A stretch of DNA of 64,000 nt from Sphingobacterium athyrii. Lineage in GTDB: Bacteria > Bacteroidota > Bacteroidia > Sphingobacteriales > Sphingobacteriaceae. The stretch spans positions 682,001 to 746,000 of the forward strand of contig NZ_QCXX01000002.1 of NCBI RefSeq assembly GCF_003071065.1, read 5' to 3'. A model generated the notes under the pieces. The model was not told where the DNA came from. It ran no database searches and saw nothing but the letters and a program-made list of their open reading frames with translations. The position numbers and the translations under genes were made by a program. Positions within the stretch are counted from its first letter, which is position 1; every line of letters begins with the position of its first letter. This document shows, one piece after another, positions 1 through 9,026 of the stretch.

Positions 1-481
1 TTTTGCTTTCGACCTCTACAATATTATCTGCTGCTAAGTTTCTCATGACACCTGAAACCTCAGTTGAAGTAACTTCCCCTTTTTTGATAACCTTTTTTCT
101 TACTAATTCCTCGATAATATCATTTGTGGTTAAGCCGTCTGAAATATATTCGGTTAGAATTATATGTTTGCGAATTTCCTTAGTAAGCTTAATTCTTTTA
201 AGACTTTCATTTGAAAGTTTATTTAGAGGCTCTAAAATGATATTGGCTTGTTTTAAATTCGCCAGGGGATAATTAACCGATTTGGCGTATTCCACATAGT
301 AATCGATATTTGTTACTTCTCCCTTTTCAATATCTATCAAAGTATTTATAGGAATACCTGTCATTTCCTTTATGTCTTTAAGGGTATATCCATGGTCTAT
401 TCTATGGCTCCTTAAATTCTTACCAATAAAAACTCTATAATCAGGAGATTTTATCCTTTCAGATCTCTTCTCGTTACTCAT
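1..481 (-). CDS. XRE-family helix-turn-helix regulator, C-terminus cut by window edge
   Basis: A minus-strand reading frame opens at an ATG at 481 and runs off the left edge without a stop (160 codons visible). It begins MSNEKRSERIKSPDYR and then shows a Cro/C1-type helix-turn-helix at about residues 20-60: GKNLRSHRIDHGYTLKDIKE, followed by MTGIPINTLIDIEKGE. This fold binds operator DNA. The rest is charged and helical and contains a possible second winged-helix-like part (TNDIIEELVRKKVIKKGE). The start is supported by an AT-rich upstream region and the absence of an earlier in-frame ATG nearby. The target genes are not evident. The family call is secure; the function is not. Confidence 0.75.
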   Translation of the reverse strand, partial: MSNEKRSERIKSPDYRVFIGKNLRSHRIDHGYTLKDIKEMTGIPINTLIDIEKGEVTNIDYYVEYAKSVNYPLANLKQANIILEPLNKLSNESLKRIKLTKEIRKHIILTEYISDGLTTNDIIEELVRKKVIKKGEVTSTEVSGVMRNLAADNIVEVESK

Positions 482-959
482 ATTTTTTTTGATGATATTT
501 TGTAATTAATTAATGTTAATTTTGCATTTAATAAGATTCTTTTTGTATCTTTGTTTTAGAAATATAAGCGACTAATAGATTGAGACATTTACTCGATCTA
601 AACGATGTCACTCAGCTCAAGAAACCGCCAGTTTTAATCCAGCGAGTAGACACGGAGTTCGCCCATCTCTGAATTATTTATATCTTTGATATATATTCTT
701 CAGAAGGGTGAGCTCTATGTAAGTCTTTCGATGGAAAATTCAACTCATCGCGTATGAGAAGAAGAGGCTCCTGGCGGTGCCATTGATTGAAAGCTTTAGA
801 ACTCTCCCTTTTGATATTTAAAGGGTGTTTCAAGCTTTGAGAGTTAACATCGTTGTATAACCCAATGATTATGACAAAACGATTCAAAGACCGCCAAAAA
901 CACCGTGCCCACCTCAAGGAGGTTAGCATTCGGTTTTCCTATTCAATTCTAATAAGTAA

Positions 960-983
960 GATTATTCCAGGGCCAGAATAATC
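960..983. repeat. Short palindrome
   Basis: GATTATTC (960-967) and GAATAATC (976-983) are exact inverted arms around CAGGGCCA, whose centre GGCC is itself self-complementary. It could be an operator, a transcription stop or a small palindromic repeat. No T-tract follows closely, so a classical terminator is less likely. Confidence 0.5.
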
Positions 984-1378
984 GGTTAAAAATATAAAAC
1001 CAGAATAGGGGATAGCGGCATCCGCATAATAGTTGGTGCCGAATAAGTATTAACTAGCAAAGCCCTTAGACTAGGTTTTCCCGATTTGTATTCGATACAC
1101 TACACCCTTTGATTTTGTGTAATTAATAATTTTGCTCTTACGAGACATTGAACACCTTAAATGTAGCATTTTATTCTTAAACAACAAAATTAAAAACTAT
1201 AATTTTGTAATGTTATTCTATACTAATAAGATCGGGTTTTTATTTCTTTCCGGGAGGAAGCGCCATAACGACCCCTATTGATGACTTGTAACCAGCTTTT
1301 TGGCGCTTTGCGGATTCGTTAATTTTTTAATTGTTGTATGGGCAGTATGTAAAATATTCTGCCAATGACAATCCTTTT

Positions 1379-1435
1379 TTTTGCGAAAAAATCGCAAAAG
1401 GGGAAAGCTACGCTCTTTTCAAAATAAAAGAGTAG
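1379..1435 (+). promoter_or_regulatory. Tandem hairpins in the leader of the first SusCD locus
   Basis: Two stem-loops sit in series 30 bases before the ATG at 1466. The first pairs TTTTGCGA (1379-1386) with TCGCAAAA (1392-1399) around an A5 loop. The second pairs CTCTTTT (1413-1419) with AAAAGAG (1426-1432), extended by CTA/TAG. The position suggests a 5' leader structure that could affect transcription or translation of the downstream genes. The first could also end upstream transcription on the minus strand, where it is followed by A/T-rich sequence. Function is inferred from position only. Confidence 0.4.
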
Positions 1436-1465
1436 GGCTAAAGTCATCTTGATTTAACCTATAAA

Positions 1466-1846
1466 ATGAACCAAAAACATTTAGATCTGCTGCCATTTGA
1501 GCTAGCATTTTATGATATATATCTTGATGGATATGATCCATTGAAAACGATCAGGGACTTTTGGACCCATTATTCTATTTATGAATGCCATGAGCATATC
1601 AAAGAAGTGTATGAAAGTTTTGTTATGAAGAGTGACTATATAGATGTCAACGACCAAAATAAGAAATACGAATTTTTTATCGTGTTACTTCGCTTAATGA
1701 TCGCTTACTTTATGGTGCATTACCGAAAGATCAAAATCGATGATCTAAAGTTGCTATTTGCCGACTCCTCAGATACAATAGATACTGATTTTATGATCAG
1801 AAAAAGGATTCATGAATTCTTTGACCGTGTGAATAAGCAATTTTAA
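1466..1846 (+). CDS. Hypothetical protein (126 aa) preceding SusC
   Basis: An acidic, aromatic-rich protein of 126 residues starting MNQKHLDLLPFELAFYDIYL. It has no signal peptide, no cysteine motif and no domain I recognise. The middle contains a hydrophobic helix (FFIVLLRLMIAYFMVHYRK, about residues 75-93) and the end is charged and helical, suggesting a small alpha-helical cytoplasmic or membrane-associated protein. It ends 11 bases before the ATG assigned to the downstream SusC gene, so the two are probably co-transcribed and it may be a locus-specific accessory or regulatory protein. I do not recognise the family. Confidence 0.6.
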   Translation: MNQKHLDLLPFELAFYDIYLDGYDPLKTIRDFWTHYSIYECHEHIKEVYESFVMKSDYIDVNDQNKKYEFFIVLLRLMIAYFMVHYRKIKIDDLKLLFADSSDTIDTDFMIRKRIHEFFDRVNKQF

Positions 1847-1857
1847 ACAATAAGCAG

Positions 1858-4800
1858 ATGACAAACAGATCAAATCTGGTGTCTGCCTTATTGGATAAGG
1901 TGGCACATCTGGCATCCATAAATGGTGCTGGAAAAAATAATTCAAAAAAAGTTCAATTTGCATGGGATAAAAAGTATCCCTTCGATTGTATAGTATATAG
2001 CTTGAGGCAGATGATGTCGGTATGTACTCCTGTGCCGATGCCAAGGAGCGGAAAGGGAATGATACAGTTAGCGCTGAATCTACACTTTTTAGTTTTCAAT
2101 GTTATTATTTGTCTTTCAAAGGCATTGAAGAACAAACAAGCCCTGCTTATTCTGGTTTGTTTGTTTCATATGTTTAGTTTATCGGCTCAGACGCCCCGCA
2201 AGGACAGCGGGGCGGAAGGGTCGTTTTCCATCAGCGGTACAGTCGTATCGTCTGTCGACGGGAAGCCGGTCCAGGGGGTATCCATCCGAGCCGAAGGCGA
2301 AAAGGGTAGGACCTCTTCTAATAAAGATGGATCTTTTATCCTGTCCGTTTCCAATCCTAAAGGTATAATTTCGTTCTCCCACGTGGGATACAAGCGTTTA
2401 GAAATTTCATATACAGCCGGAGTATCATTGAATGTCAAATTGATACCATTGGAGAATCAGTTGGAAGAGGTGGAGGTGGTCTCTACTGGGTACCAAAAGA
2501 TCCCGAAGGAGAGGGCCGCCGGAAGCTTTGAATTGATAAATAATAGCCAGCTAAACAAAAGGATTGGTGCTACTATTATGGACCGTCTTGAAAATGTCAG
2601 CGTGAGCTTACGTATTGACAAAGACTATTTATATCAAGACAGAATGCAGTATGCAGGAATTCCGCAGTATAACTTTGATATTCGCGGACGATCTGCTATC
2701 TCTGGTGCAGCTACCAGAACAATTATACTGGACAACGCCGTATTTGACGGCGATTTAAGAGATATTAATCCAAATGATATTGAATCTGTATCTATCTTGA
2801 AAGACGCTGTTGCCGCCTCTATTTGGGGCACATATGGTGGCGGTGGAGTAATTGTGTTGACAACCAAGAAAGGCAATTATAATGCGCCATTCAATTTGTC
2901 ATTTACCACAAACCAAACAATATCCAAAAGACCTAATATTTACAAACTTCCTTATTTAAATAGTAATAGTTTTATTGACTACGAAATTGATCTTTTTAAT
3001 AAGGGATATTTCGACTACGGATTGTCAGATACATATAGTTATAGCACATTAAGCCCGGTCGTAGAGTTATTGGGACAAATGAGAGGGGGCTCCATTACAG
3101 AGCAGGAGGTAATGACAAAGATTAATCAATATCGTCAGTATGACACAAGAGATGACTATTATAAATATGTGTATAGGCCAGCGTTTCAACAGCAATATGC
3201 ATTAAGTTTAGCAGGGGGTAATCGAACTACAGCATATAGATTGTCTTTGGGCTTGGATGATAGCAAGAATTCTGTGATTACATCTTCTAATAATAGAATG
3301 ACGGTAAAGTCTTCAGTCAAGGTGATTCCAACAAAAAATATGGAGTTGAATGCAGATGTTACTTTTTCCAAAGTGCATGCCAGAGACTTTTCAAATAATC
3401 AAGTGATATCCTATCGAGGTACAAATGCTGTAGGGTATGAATGGCCTTACCTCAAATTAGTAGACGACAATGGTAACCCGATTGCTGTAGATATCGTACC
3501 AATAAGAAGTGTATATAGAGATACTGCTGGTAACGGTAAATTATTGAACTGGGATTTTAATCCACTCGCAGAAGTCGATCAGAACTACCAGATCACTGAT
3601 CCAAAAGATTTTATGATCAATTTGAATTTGGCTTATAAGATATTTCCTGAGCTTAAAGTGAATACATCTTATATTTTTCAAGATAATAGTGGGCCGATAA
3701 CCGACTGGACTGGCCAAAATTCATTTTGGGCTCGGCATTTAGTTAATTTTTACACAAAATGGGATGATAACGGCATTATTCAGCGGCCTATTCCAGTCGG
3801 TGATATGATACAATTTGTGAGCAAATCTACCAAGAGTCAGACCGCTCGGGTACAGTTTGATTACAATACCATTTCAAAAAATGGCTTACACCGGATCGAC
3901 GCTATTATAGGGGGTGAAATTCGGCAGCGACAACAATCGTCCAATTCTTCTACCCTTTATGGATATAATAAAGATAACCTCAATTATCAGCAGGTAGACT
4001 ACACCAAAGAATATCCTGTTCTCAATCTTGGTTTTGGAGGAAGCTTAATCCCAGATGGTGTATATCTAGAAGATCTTGTAAATCGATATATTTCATACTA
4101 CGGTAATCTAAATTACACCTACAGGGATAAATATGTCTTTTCCGGGAGCTTTAGACAAGATGCCTCTAATCTATTTGGCGCTGGTGCCAATAATAAATGG
4201 CAGCCGCTTTGGTCGTTGGGCGGATCATGGGTGGCCAGCAAAGAATCATTTATAAAAAATGATCTGTTTAGCCTTCTCAAATTGAGGGCTTCGTATGGTT
4301 TTGTCGGACGGGCAAATCCTTCCTTCAGCGGGTTACCACTTCTATCCTACAATGGTTTTGATAATATCACAGGGTTGCCGTATGCTTCGATAACATCGCC
4401 CGCAAATCCGTCTTTAGGTTGGGAAAAAATAGAAACATTAAATCTTGCTTTGGATTTTTCTTTGTGGAAGGACCGTATTGCTGGATCTTTGGATTTCTAT
4501 CATAAAAACTCGAAAGAGCTCATCGCACAGATTCAAATAGACCCTACGACAGGTTTTGAGGGAGTACGTAAAAATGGAGGTATGCTAAAAGCGAAGGGAT
4601 TTGAGCTAACATTAAATTCAAAAAATATCATTGGTAGTCTATTTAATTGGAATAGCCGATTTCTTTTGAGTCGTAATCGTACGATGGTTTCCTCTTATCC
4701 GTATAAGATGCCCTATGCCAGTAGCGTTGCTTCACAATCAGGTGCGGTAAATTCATATTTATTAGAAGGATATGATGAGGGGGCAGTTTTTGTATTTCCA

Positions 4801-5394
4801 TTTGCAGGTCTCGATCCCGAAAATGGTGATCCTTTGGGCTACCTCGATGGGCAGGTGTCAAAAGATTATTCTAAAATATTATATGGTCCGTTAGATCAGC
4901 TAAAATATATAGGATCGGGTAGACCCATCTACTATTCTTCGTTGGAAAATGAATTCTCAGTGGGCAATTTATCAGTTTCTTTCAATCTTCAAGCTCGTTT
5001 AAAATTCTTTTTTATGCGGCAGGGTTTTTCAGATTCTATGATGGCTATGTATAGACTGGGGTATGCGGACTATGACGATAGATGGAAAAATCCGGGCGAT
5101 GAGCTGACAACAAATGTTCCTTCATCTGTATATCCAATTGATAGTTTTCGGGATGAATTTTATAATAAATCAGAGGCACGCGTAGTGAAAGGTGATAATA
5201 TAAGGTTGCAGGATATTTCTCTTTCCTATCGTCTAGGCAAGATGAATAAAATTAAGAATATATCTGTTCATGCTTTTATAAAAAATATGAATGTTATCCT
5301 TTGGAAGGCGAATAAGCTTGGTATTGATCCAGAATACCGTGATGCAGTGCCTTTGCCTCTTACAGTATCCTTCGGAGCTAAAATGGATCTATAA
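1858..5394 (+). CDS. SusC/RagA-family TonB-linked outer membrane protein
   Basis: Outer membrane TonB-dependent transporter that, with the SusD lipoprotein encoded next, imports a ligand across the outer membrane. In order: a signal-like hydrophobic segment ending SLSAQ near residue 111, a carboxypeptidase-regulatory-like domain (about 124-210, ISGTVVSSVDGKPVQGVSI), a plug domain (about 215-340, with the typical SVSILKDAVAASIWG and GGGVIVLTTKKG) and a long beta-barrel. At 1178 aa it is slightly long because of about 67 N-terminal residues ahead of a second candidate start at 2059, which is preceded by a GGAG/AAAGGGA stretch; the true start may be 2059. No STN domain is present, so it is probably not coupled to an anti-sigma factor. 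Codon use is AT-rich compared with the loci further right. The ligand is unknown; the redoxin downstream gives no sugar clue. Confidence 0.92.
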   Translation: MTNRSNLVSALLDKVAHLASINGAGKNNSKKVQFAWDKKYPFDCIVYSLRQMMSVCTPVPMPRSGKGMIQLALNLHFLVFNVIICLSKALKNKQALLILVCLFHMFSLSAQTPRKDSGAEGSFSISGTVVSSVDGKPVQGVSIRAEGEKGRTSSNKDGSFILSVSNPKGIISFSHVGYKRLEISYTAGVSLNVKLIPLENQLEEVEVVSTGYQKIPKERAAGSFELINNSQLNKRIGATIMDRLENVSVSLRIDKDYLYQDRMQYAGIPQYNFDIRGRSAISGAATRTIILDNAVFDGDLRDINPNDIESVSILKDAVAASIWGTYGGGGVIVLTTKKGNYNAPFNLSFTTNQTISKRPNIYKLPYLNSNSFIDYEIDLFNKGYFDYGLSDTYSYSTLSPVVELLGQMRGGSITEQEVMTKINQYRQYDTRDDYYKYVYRPAFQQQYALSLAGGNRTTAYRLSLGLDDSKNSVITSSNNRMTVKSSVKVIPTKNMELNADVTFSKVHARDFSNNQVISYRGTNAVGYEWPYLKLVDDNGNPIAVDIVPIRSVYRDTAGNGKLLNWDFNPLAEVDQNYQITDPKDFMINLNLAYKIFPELKVNTSYIFQDNSGPITDWTGQNSFWARHLVNFYTKWDDNGIIQRPIPVGDMIQFVSKSTKSQTARVQFDYNTISKNGLHRIDAIIGGEIRQRQQSSNSSTLYGYNKDNLNYQQVDYTKEYPVLNLGFGGSLIPDGVYLEDLVNRYISYYGNLNYTYRDKYVFSGSFRQDASNLFGAGANNKWQPLWSLGGSWVASKESFIKNDLFSLLKLRASYGFVGRANPSFSGLPLLSYNGFDNITGLPYASITSPANPSLGWEKIETLNLALDFSLWKDRIAGSLDFYHKNSKELIAQIQIDPTTGFEGVRKNGGMLKAKGFELTLNSKNIIGSLFNWNSRFLLSRNRTMVSSYPYKMPYASSVASQSGAVNSYLLEGYDEGAVFVFPFAGLDPENGDPLGYLDGQVSKDYSKILYGPLDQLKYIGSGRPIYYSSLENEFSVGNLSVSFNLQARLKFFFMRQGFSDSMMAMYRLGYADYDDRWKNPGDELTTNVPSSVYPIDSFRDEFYNKSEARVVKGDNIRLQDISLSYRLGKMNKIKNISVHAFIKNMNVILWKANKLGIDPEYRDAVPLPLTVSFGAKMDL

Positions 5395-6776
5395 TGATTG
5401 GGTTGAATATTAAAAATCTAAAAATGAAAATTTCAATAATCGGAACTTTTATAGTTTCAATATTTGCCATATCGTGTACGAAATATGTCGATATAAAGCC
5501 AGATAAAAAAATGACAGTGCCGCAATCTTTTGAGGACTGTGATGCGTTAATGGATGATAGGAGCACGATGAACTCAAGATTTCCTGTGGGCGGTGAGGTT
5601 GCTTCGGATAATTATTATTTGGCAGAAATAAACTACAATGCATTAACAAGTATTGTAGATAGAGATGCATACCTATGGAATCCAAATACAAACTTTGCTA
5701 CAAATCAATGGTCTAGTTCATACAAAGCTATTATGGTTGCAAACCAAGTCCTAGAGATACTCAATAAGCTGAAAAGAGAAGATGATAGGACACGATATGA
5801 TCGTCTGAAAGGCGAAGCTTTATTTTTTAGAGCTTATGCACTATCTCAATTAGCACCTGTGTTTGCGCCAACTTATCGCCCCGAATCGGCGGAACAGACA
5901 TTAGGACTAGTGCTAAGGTTTAGTTCAGCGATAGATTATGTGTCTGTGCGTTCAGATCTGTTAAAAACCTATAGACAAATTGTTGCAGATCTAAAAGAAG
6001 CTGTGTCATTGCTTCCTGTTGATGCTATTTATAAGACTCGCCCTACTAAATTAGCGGCTTGGGCAACATTGAGTAGGATAGGCCTAGTTATTTCAGATTT
6101 TGAGCTGGCAATATCAGCTTCAAAAGAAGTTTTAAATCAAGGGGTTGGCTTACTCGACTATAACACAGTTAATGCAGCAGCAGCAAATCCTTTTGGTCGT
6201 TTTAATCCTGAGATTTTATTTCATGCGGCTACATTGACGAGCGTTTGTCTAAATCCGAGTGTCTCAAAGATAGATAGTATGCTTTATAGATCTTATTTAC
6301 CAAATGATCTGCGCAAGGGTATTTATTTTAAGAATAATAATAATGGGACCTATGCTTTCAAAGGAAGGTATGATGGGGATATAAATGCGGCTTCTTTTGC
6401 GGGGGTTGGGTTGGATGAGGTGTATTTGAATTATGCAGAGGCACTCGTCAGAACAAATAAGTTGCAAGAGGGACTAAACGTATTTAATGCACTGATGCAG
6501 ACACGTTGGAAAACCAATACATATGTTCCCTTCTCATCTGATGTGAAAGAGTCTGTTCTGTCTAAAATTTTGGAAGAAAGGCGTAAAAGTTTGATTATGC
6601 GTAATCTGAGATGGTCTGATATTCGTCGTTTAAATAGTTACGGTGGAAATATTAACTTAAAGAGAATCATTAACGGCGAAACTTATTATTTAAATGCCGG
6701 AGATCCAAGATTTACATTTTTAATACCATCTGGAGTAATGGAATATGCCCCCGAAATTATTCAAAATCCACGCTAA
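5394..6776 (+). CDS. SusD/RagB-family surface lipoprotein
   Basis: The partner lipoprotein of the upstream SusC; it caps the barrel and binds ligand at the cell surface. A lipoprotein signal ends in IFAISC, followed by TKYVDIKPDK, the usual SusD N-terminal pattern. The tetratricopeptide-like part includes FRAYALSQLAPVFAPTYRP, and the C-terminal part has NYAEALVRTNK and LEERRKSLIMRNLRWSDIRR, as in SusD-like proteins. Its 460 aa is normal for the family. The ATG at 5394 overlaps the stop of SusC (TAATG), suggesting translational coupling; an internal ATG at 5424 (MKISIIGTFIV) would give a tighter signal peptide and is equally plausible. Confidence 0.92.
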   Translation: MIGLNIKNLKMKISIIGTFIVSIFAISCTKYVDIKPDKKMTVPQSFEDCDALMDDRSTMNSRFPVGGEVASDNYYLAEINYNALTSIVDRDAYLWNPNTNFATNQWSSSYKAIMVANQVLEILNKLKREDDRTRYDRLKGEALFFRAYALSQLAPVFAPTYRPESAEQTLGLVLRFSSAIDYVSVRSDLLKTYRQIVADLKEAVSLLPVDAIYKTRPTKLAAWATLSRIGLVISDFELAISASKEVLNQGVGLLDYNTVNAAAANPFGRFNPEILFHAATLTSVCLNPSVSKIDSMLYRSYLPNDLRKGIYFKNNNNGTYAFKGRYDGDINAASFAGVGLDEVYLNYAEALVRTNKLQEGLNVFNALMQTRWKTNTYVPFSSDVKESVLSKILEERRKSLIMRNLRWSDIRRLNSYGGNINLKRIINGETYYLNAGDPRFTFLIPSGVMEYAPEIIQNPR

Positions 6777-6834
6777 GGAGCTCCAGTATCATATATAGTT
6801 ACGAATTCAATTTCAAAACATAACGCATAAATCA

Positions 6835-8022
6835 ATGAAAAAATATATTTTAATTCTCATTATTTCTTGGCTGAACCTTAAAATAGGTTTATGTCAAACA
6901 GGTACTAAGATCGGCTCAGAAATTAAACTTGATCTCAAAGTGAAGGCGCTAGGTGATAGTCTTATTGATTTTAAAAAATACGACGATAGATTGCTGATTA
7001 TAGATTTTCTTACTACATATTGTACCTCATGTATAGAGGCTATGCCCAAAAATAACAGGATACAAAGTGCATTTAGCGAGAAGGTTAAGATTATTCCTAT
7101 TACGTCGGAGAAAAAAGAGCGTGCAGCATCCTTTTTTAGTAAAAATGAATATGTCCGTGGAAATCAGCTAACAATTGGTGTTGAAGATACGGTGCTGAGT
7201 AAAATTTTCCCCTATCAGTCTGTATCGCATGTTGTATGGATATATAAAGGCAAATTGATTGCAATTACAATGGGAGATATGTTGACAGAAGAGAATGTGA
7301 GGCATGTGCTCGCAGGGAACGATGTGTCAAATTGGCCAATAAAAAATGATTTCTTTCAAGTTGACGAAACGATAGAAAAGAGCGGCGAGCAGTTTTTTAG
7401 TAGCAAGCTTAGTGCTTTTGAAAATGGAGCTACGACACATTATAAGGTAGATACGATTGACAATAAAGTACGTGTAAGGATTACTAATGCGCCAATAATT
7501 GGTGCATTGAATTTTTTGTTTAATAAAATTGTTCCACTGCCATTGATGAAGAAGGAGCGTATCGTGTTACATGTACTTAATTTGGAACGATATGATAAAC
7601 CAGACACGATGCCTATGTCGATATGGTTGCAAAAATATAGCATCTGCTACGAATCTACATGGGCCAAAGGTATGAATCAAGAGTTATTGTACAGATCAAT
7701 TTTGACAGATCTATCGAACAGACTGGGGATAGAGGCGAATTTGGATCAACATATAGCTGACGTTTGGTCTGTAAACAGTGTAAGTAAAAAATCAGTTCTC
7801 GGCAATAAGAAAATAGCTTTGGGGATATGGTTAAACATGCTTGAGATATTTAATCCTGATTTTCCGCCAATTGTGTTGGATAAAATTGAAGATAAGGATG
7901 TGCTTATTAAAGGAGGAGCAGTTCAAGATTTTGAAAGTTTAAAAGAAATATTAAAAATCAATGGTTATGGGCTAAAAGTGGCAAAGAGGAAAATACTGAC
8001 ACTATTCGTTGTGGCTAAATAA
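6835..8022 (+). CDS. Thioredoxin-like (redoxin/TlpA-type) periplasmic protein
   Basis: A 395-aa exported protein: signal peptide MKKYILILIISWLNLKIGLC, then a thioredoxin-like domain with the active-site pair C63-T-S-C66 in FLTTYCTSCIEAMP. The proline between the cysteines of classical TlpA (CxPC) is replaced by serine, which would be expected to shift redox properties. After the fold (to about residue 160) comes a C-terminal region of about 230 residues that I do not recognise, ending KVAKRKILTLFVVAK. It lies 58 bases behind SusD and ends at a strong terminator, so it is the last gene of the unit. Redoxins behind SusCD pairs are common in Sphingobacteriaceae; their substrate is unknown. Confidence 0.8.
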   Translation: MKKYILILIISWLNLKIGLCQTGTKIGSEIKLDLKVKALGDSLIDFKKYDDRLLIIDFLTTYCTSCIEAMPKNNRIQSAFSEKVKIIPITSEKKERAASFFSKNEYVRGNQLTIGVEDTVLSKIFPYQSVSHVVWIYKGKLIAITMGDMLTEENVRHVLAGNDVSNWPIKNDFFQVDETIEKSGEQFFSSKLSAFENGATTHYKVDTIDNKVRVRITNAPIIGALNFLFNKIVPLPLMKKERIVLHVLNLERYDKPDTMPMSIWLQKYSICYESTWAKGMNQELLYRSILTDLSNRLGIEANLDQHIADVWSVNSVSKKSVLGNKKIALGIWLNMLEIFNPDFPPIVLDKIEDKDVLIKGGAVQDFESLKEILKINGYGLKVAKRKILTLFVVAK

Positions 8023-8026
8023 AGAT

Positions 8027-8054
8027 AAAGGCCGAAGGGTAACTTCGGCCTTTT
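8027..8054 (+). terminator. Intrinsic terminator after the redoxin gene
   Basis: AAAGGCCGAAG (8027-8037) pairs perfectly with CTTCGGCCTTT (8043-8053) around GGTAA. With the flanking A and T bases the structure can work in both directions, which suits the convergent gene at 8076. Confidence 0.85.
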
Positions 8055-8075
8055 GGACTTAACCTATTAATGAGG

Positions 8076-8297
8076 TTATGCCTTCAGTTTTACGTTTGGC
8101 GTATTAGCCCTGTTGTTTAAAGCAGTTACCATTTCACCAAGTATTGCTGGATCTAATTCTGGGTGTCCAGAACCATCATCAGTCGCATTGATGGTGCAGA
8201 TACGGGCATTTCCACTACATACAGGTGTTGTAGTTGGAATAGAATAGCTCGATGACTCTGCTGGTAAGCTTTGATCATTCAATTGAAATAATGCCAT
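8076..8297 (-). CDS. Small protein with a CSGNARIC segment
   Basis: A 73-residue protein, MALFQLNDQSLPAESSSYSI at its start, with the segment CSGNARICTINATDDGSGHP in the middle. Two cysteines five residues apart followed by an acidic, glycine-rich stretch resemble the C-terminal part of small exported Bacteroidota proteins (DUF6520-like), but no signal peptide is present here. It converges on the redoxin gene across a shared terminator, so a link to disulfide chemistry is possible but only inferred. It does not look like an antisense shadow, because nothing else is encoded here. Confidence 0.6.
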   Translation of the reverse strand: MALFQLNDQSLPAESSSYSIPTTTPVCSGNARICTINATDDGSGHPELDPAILGEMVTALNNRANTPNVKLKA

Positions 8298-8327
8298 TTT
8301 GCAAAATTTTAATTAACTAACTTAGAT

Positions 8328-8687
8328 TTATGAATTGATCACAACGATGGTGTTTTGCTTGGTCAAAAAATCAAATACCATCATTGGCCCCGAGTCCGCC
8401 CATAGCGGACTCTCTGGTTTTTGGCGGTGGGACTCCTTATTTGCCAAACCATTCTTCCGATCACCGCCACCCGGGAATACGGCAAATTTGCGTCTGTAAC
8501 GTCTAATAGTCGAACTTTCACAGCAGTCGCCCGGCAGAATCTGCTGATTCCCCGCATGGCGCGCCTCAACCTCCTGCAGCTTTGCTGAATGGTCCCGATT
8601 CGGATCGCTTGGTATAGCGTGGATCGGGTGTTTCTCCGAGGAATGTCGCTTGCCTTGTCCTTGGCCGTTTGTCTGTTGTTGTTTCAT
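8328..8687 (-). CDS. Doubtful hypothetical ORF (119 aa)
   Basis: A frame of 119 codons starting MKQQQTNGQGQGKRHSSEKH and ending FDFLTKQNTIVVINS. The N-terminal two thirds are rich in charged residues and low in hydrophobic ones, unlike a folded domain, while the last 17 residues look like a real beta strand. It lies 30 bases upstream of the 73-aa gene on the same strand, so it may be co-transcribed. It could also be decayed coding sequence. I do not recognise a family. Confidence 0.3.
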   Translation of the reverse strand: MKQQQTNGQGQGKRHSSEKHPIHAIPSDPNRDHSAKLQEVEARHAGNQQILPGDCCESSTIRRYRRKFAVFPGGGDRKNGLANKESHRQKPESPLWADSGPMMVFDFLTKQNTIVVINS

Positions 8688-9026
8688 GACTATTTTTATT
8701 ATTGACGACAGACTAGATGTAATAATAGCGCTAGCATATCATTTCATCTATATCTATTTGTATCAACCGATCTTCTGGTCACGAGATGGGAGAGGAGACA
8801 TCTGCTATTTTCAGATCTATTGACTAAGGTAAATTTAGATAGCATTCGATGGTTTTGAATCCAAGATATTTAAGAAGTTGGTGTTGAATATTAACAGTTT
8901 ATCTATAAAATGTTAGTGTTTTCTGATTGTAATATTCACGATTTGATAGGTGTGCTGCAAAACAAATTGGACGAAAAAAGCCAGCTTTTTGCAAGGCTGG
9001 CTAAATGGATCTGGTAAAATAATTGG
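8688..9026. other. Intergenic region
   Basis: About 340 bases between two minus-strand genes. It carries the terminator of the Crp-like gene (8973-9002) and otherwise AT-rich sequence that probably contains the promoter for the small ORFs at 8687 and 8297. I see no further coding sequence or clear promoter box. Confidence 0.5.
8973..9002 (-). terminator. Intrinsic terminator of the Crp-like gene
   Basis: Read on the minus strand, AGCCAGC (9002-8996) pairs with GCTGGCT (8985-8979) and is followed by TTTTTT. It lies 24 bases past the stop of the gene at 9027. Confidence 0.8.

Larger units (their letters stand above)
482..1465. other. Intergenic region without a convincing gene
   Basis: About 980 bases lie between the divergent XRE gene and the 126-aa gene. 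An 83-codon minus-strand frame at 678-929 has no recognisable motif, and I do not call it. Structured elements are a near-perfect palindrome at 960-983 (GATTATTC, 8-base spacer, GAATAATC) and two consecutive hairpins at 1379-1399 and 1408-1435 just upstream of the next start codon. Decayed coding sequence is possible, but I could not identify any family. Confidence 0.5.

Noticed and set aside
678..929. 83-codon minus-strand frame
   Set aside because: No motif, irregular composition with many tryptophan, arginine and serine codons, and no partner gene; treated as non-coding.
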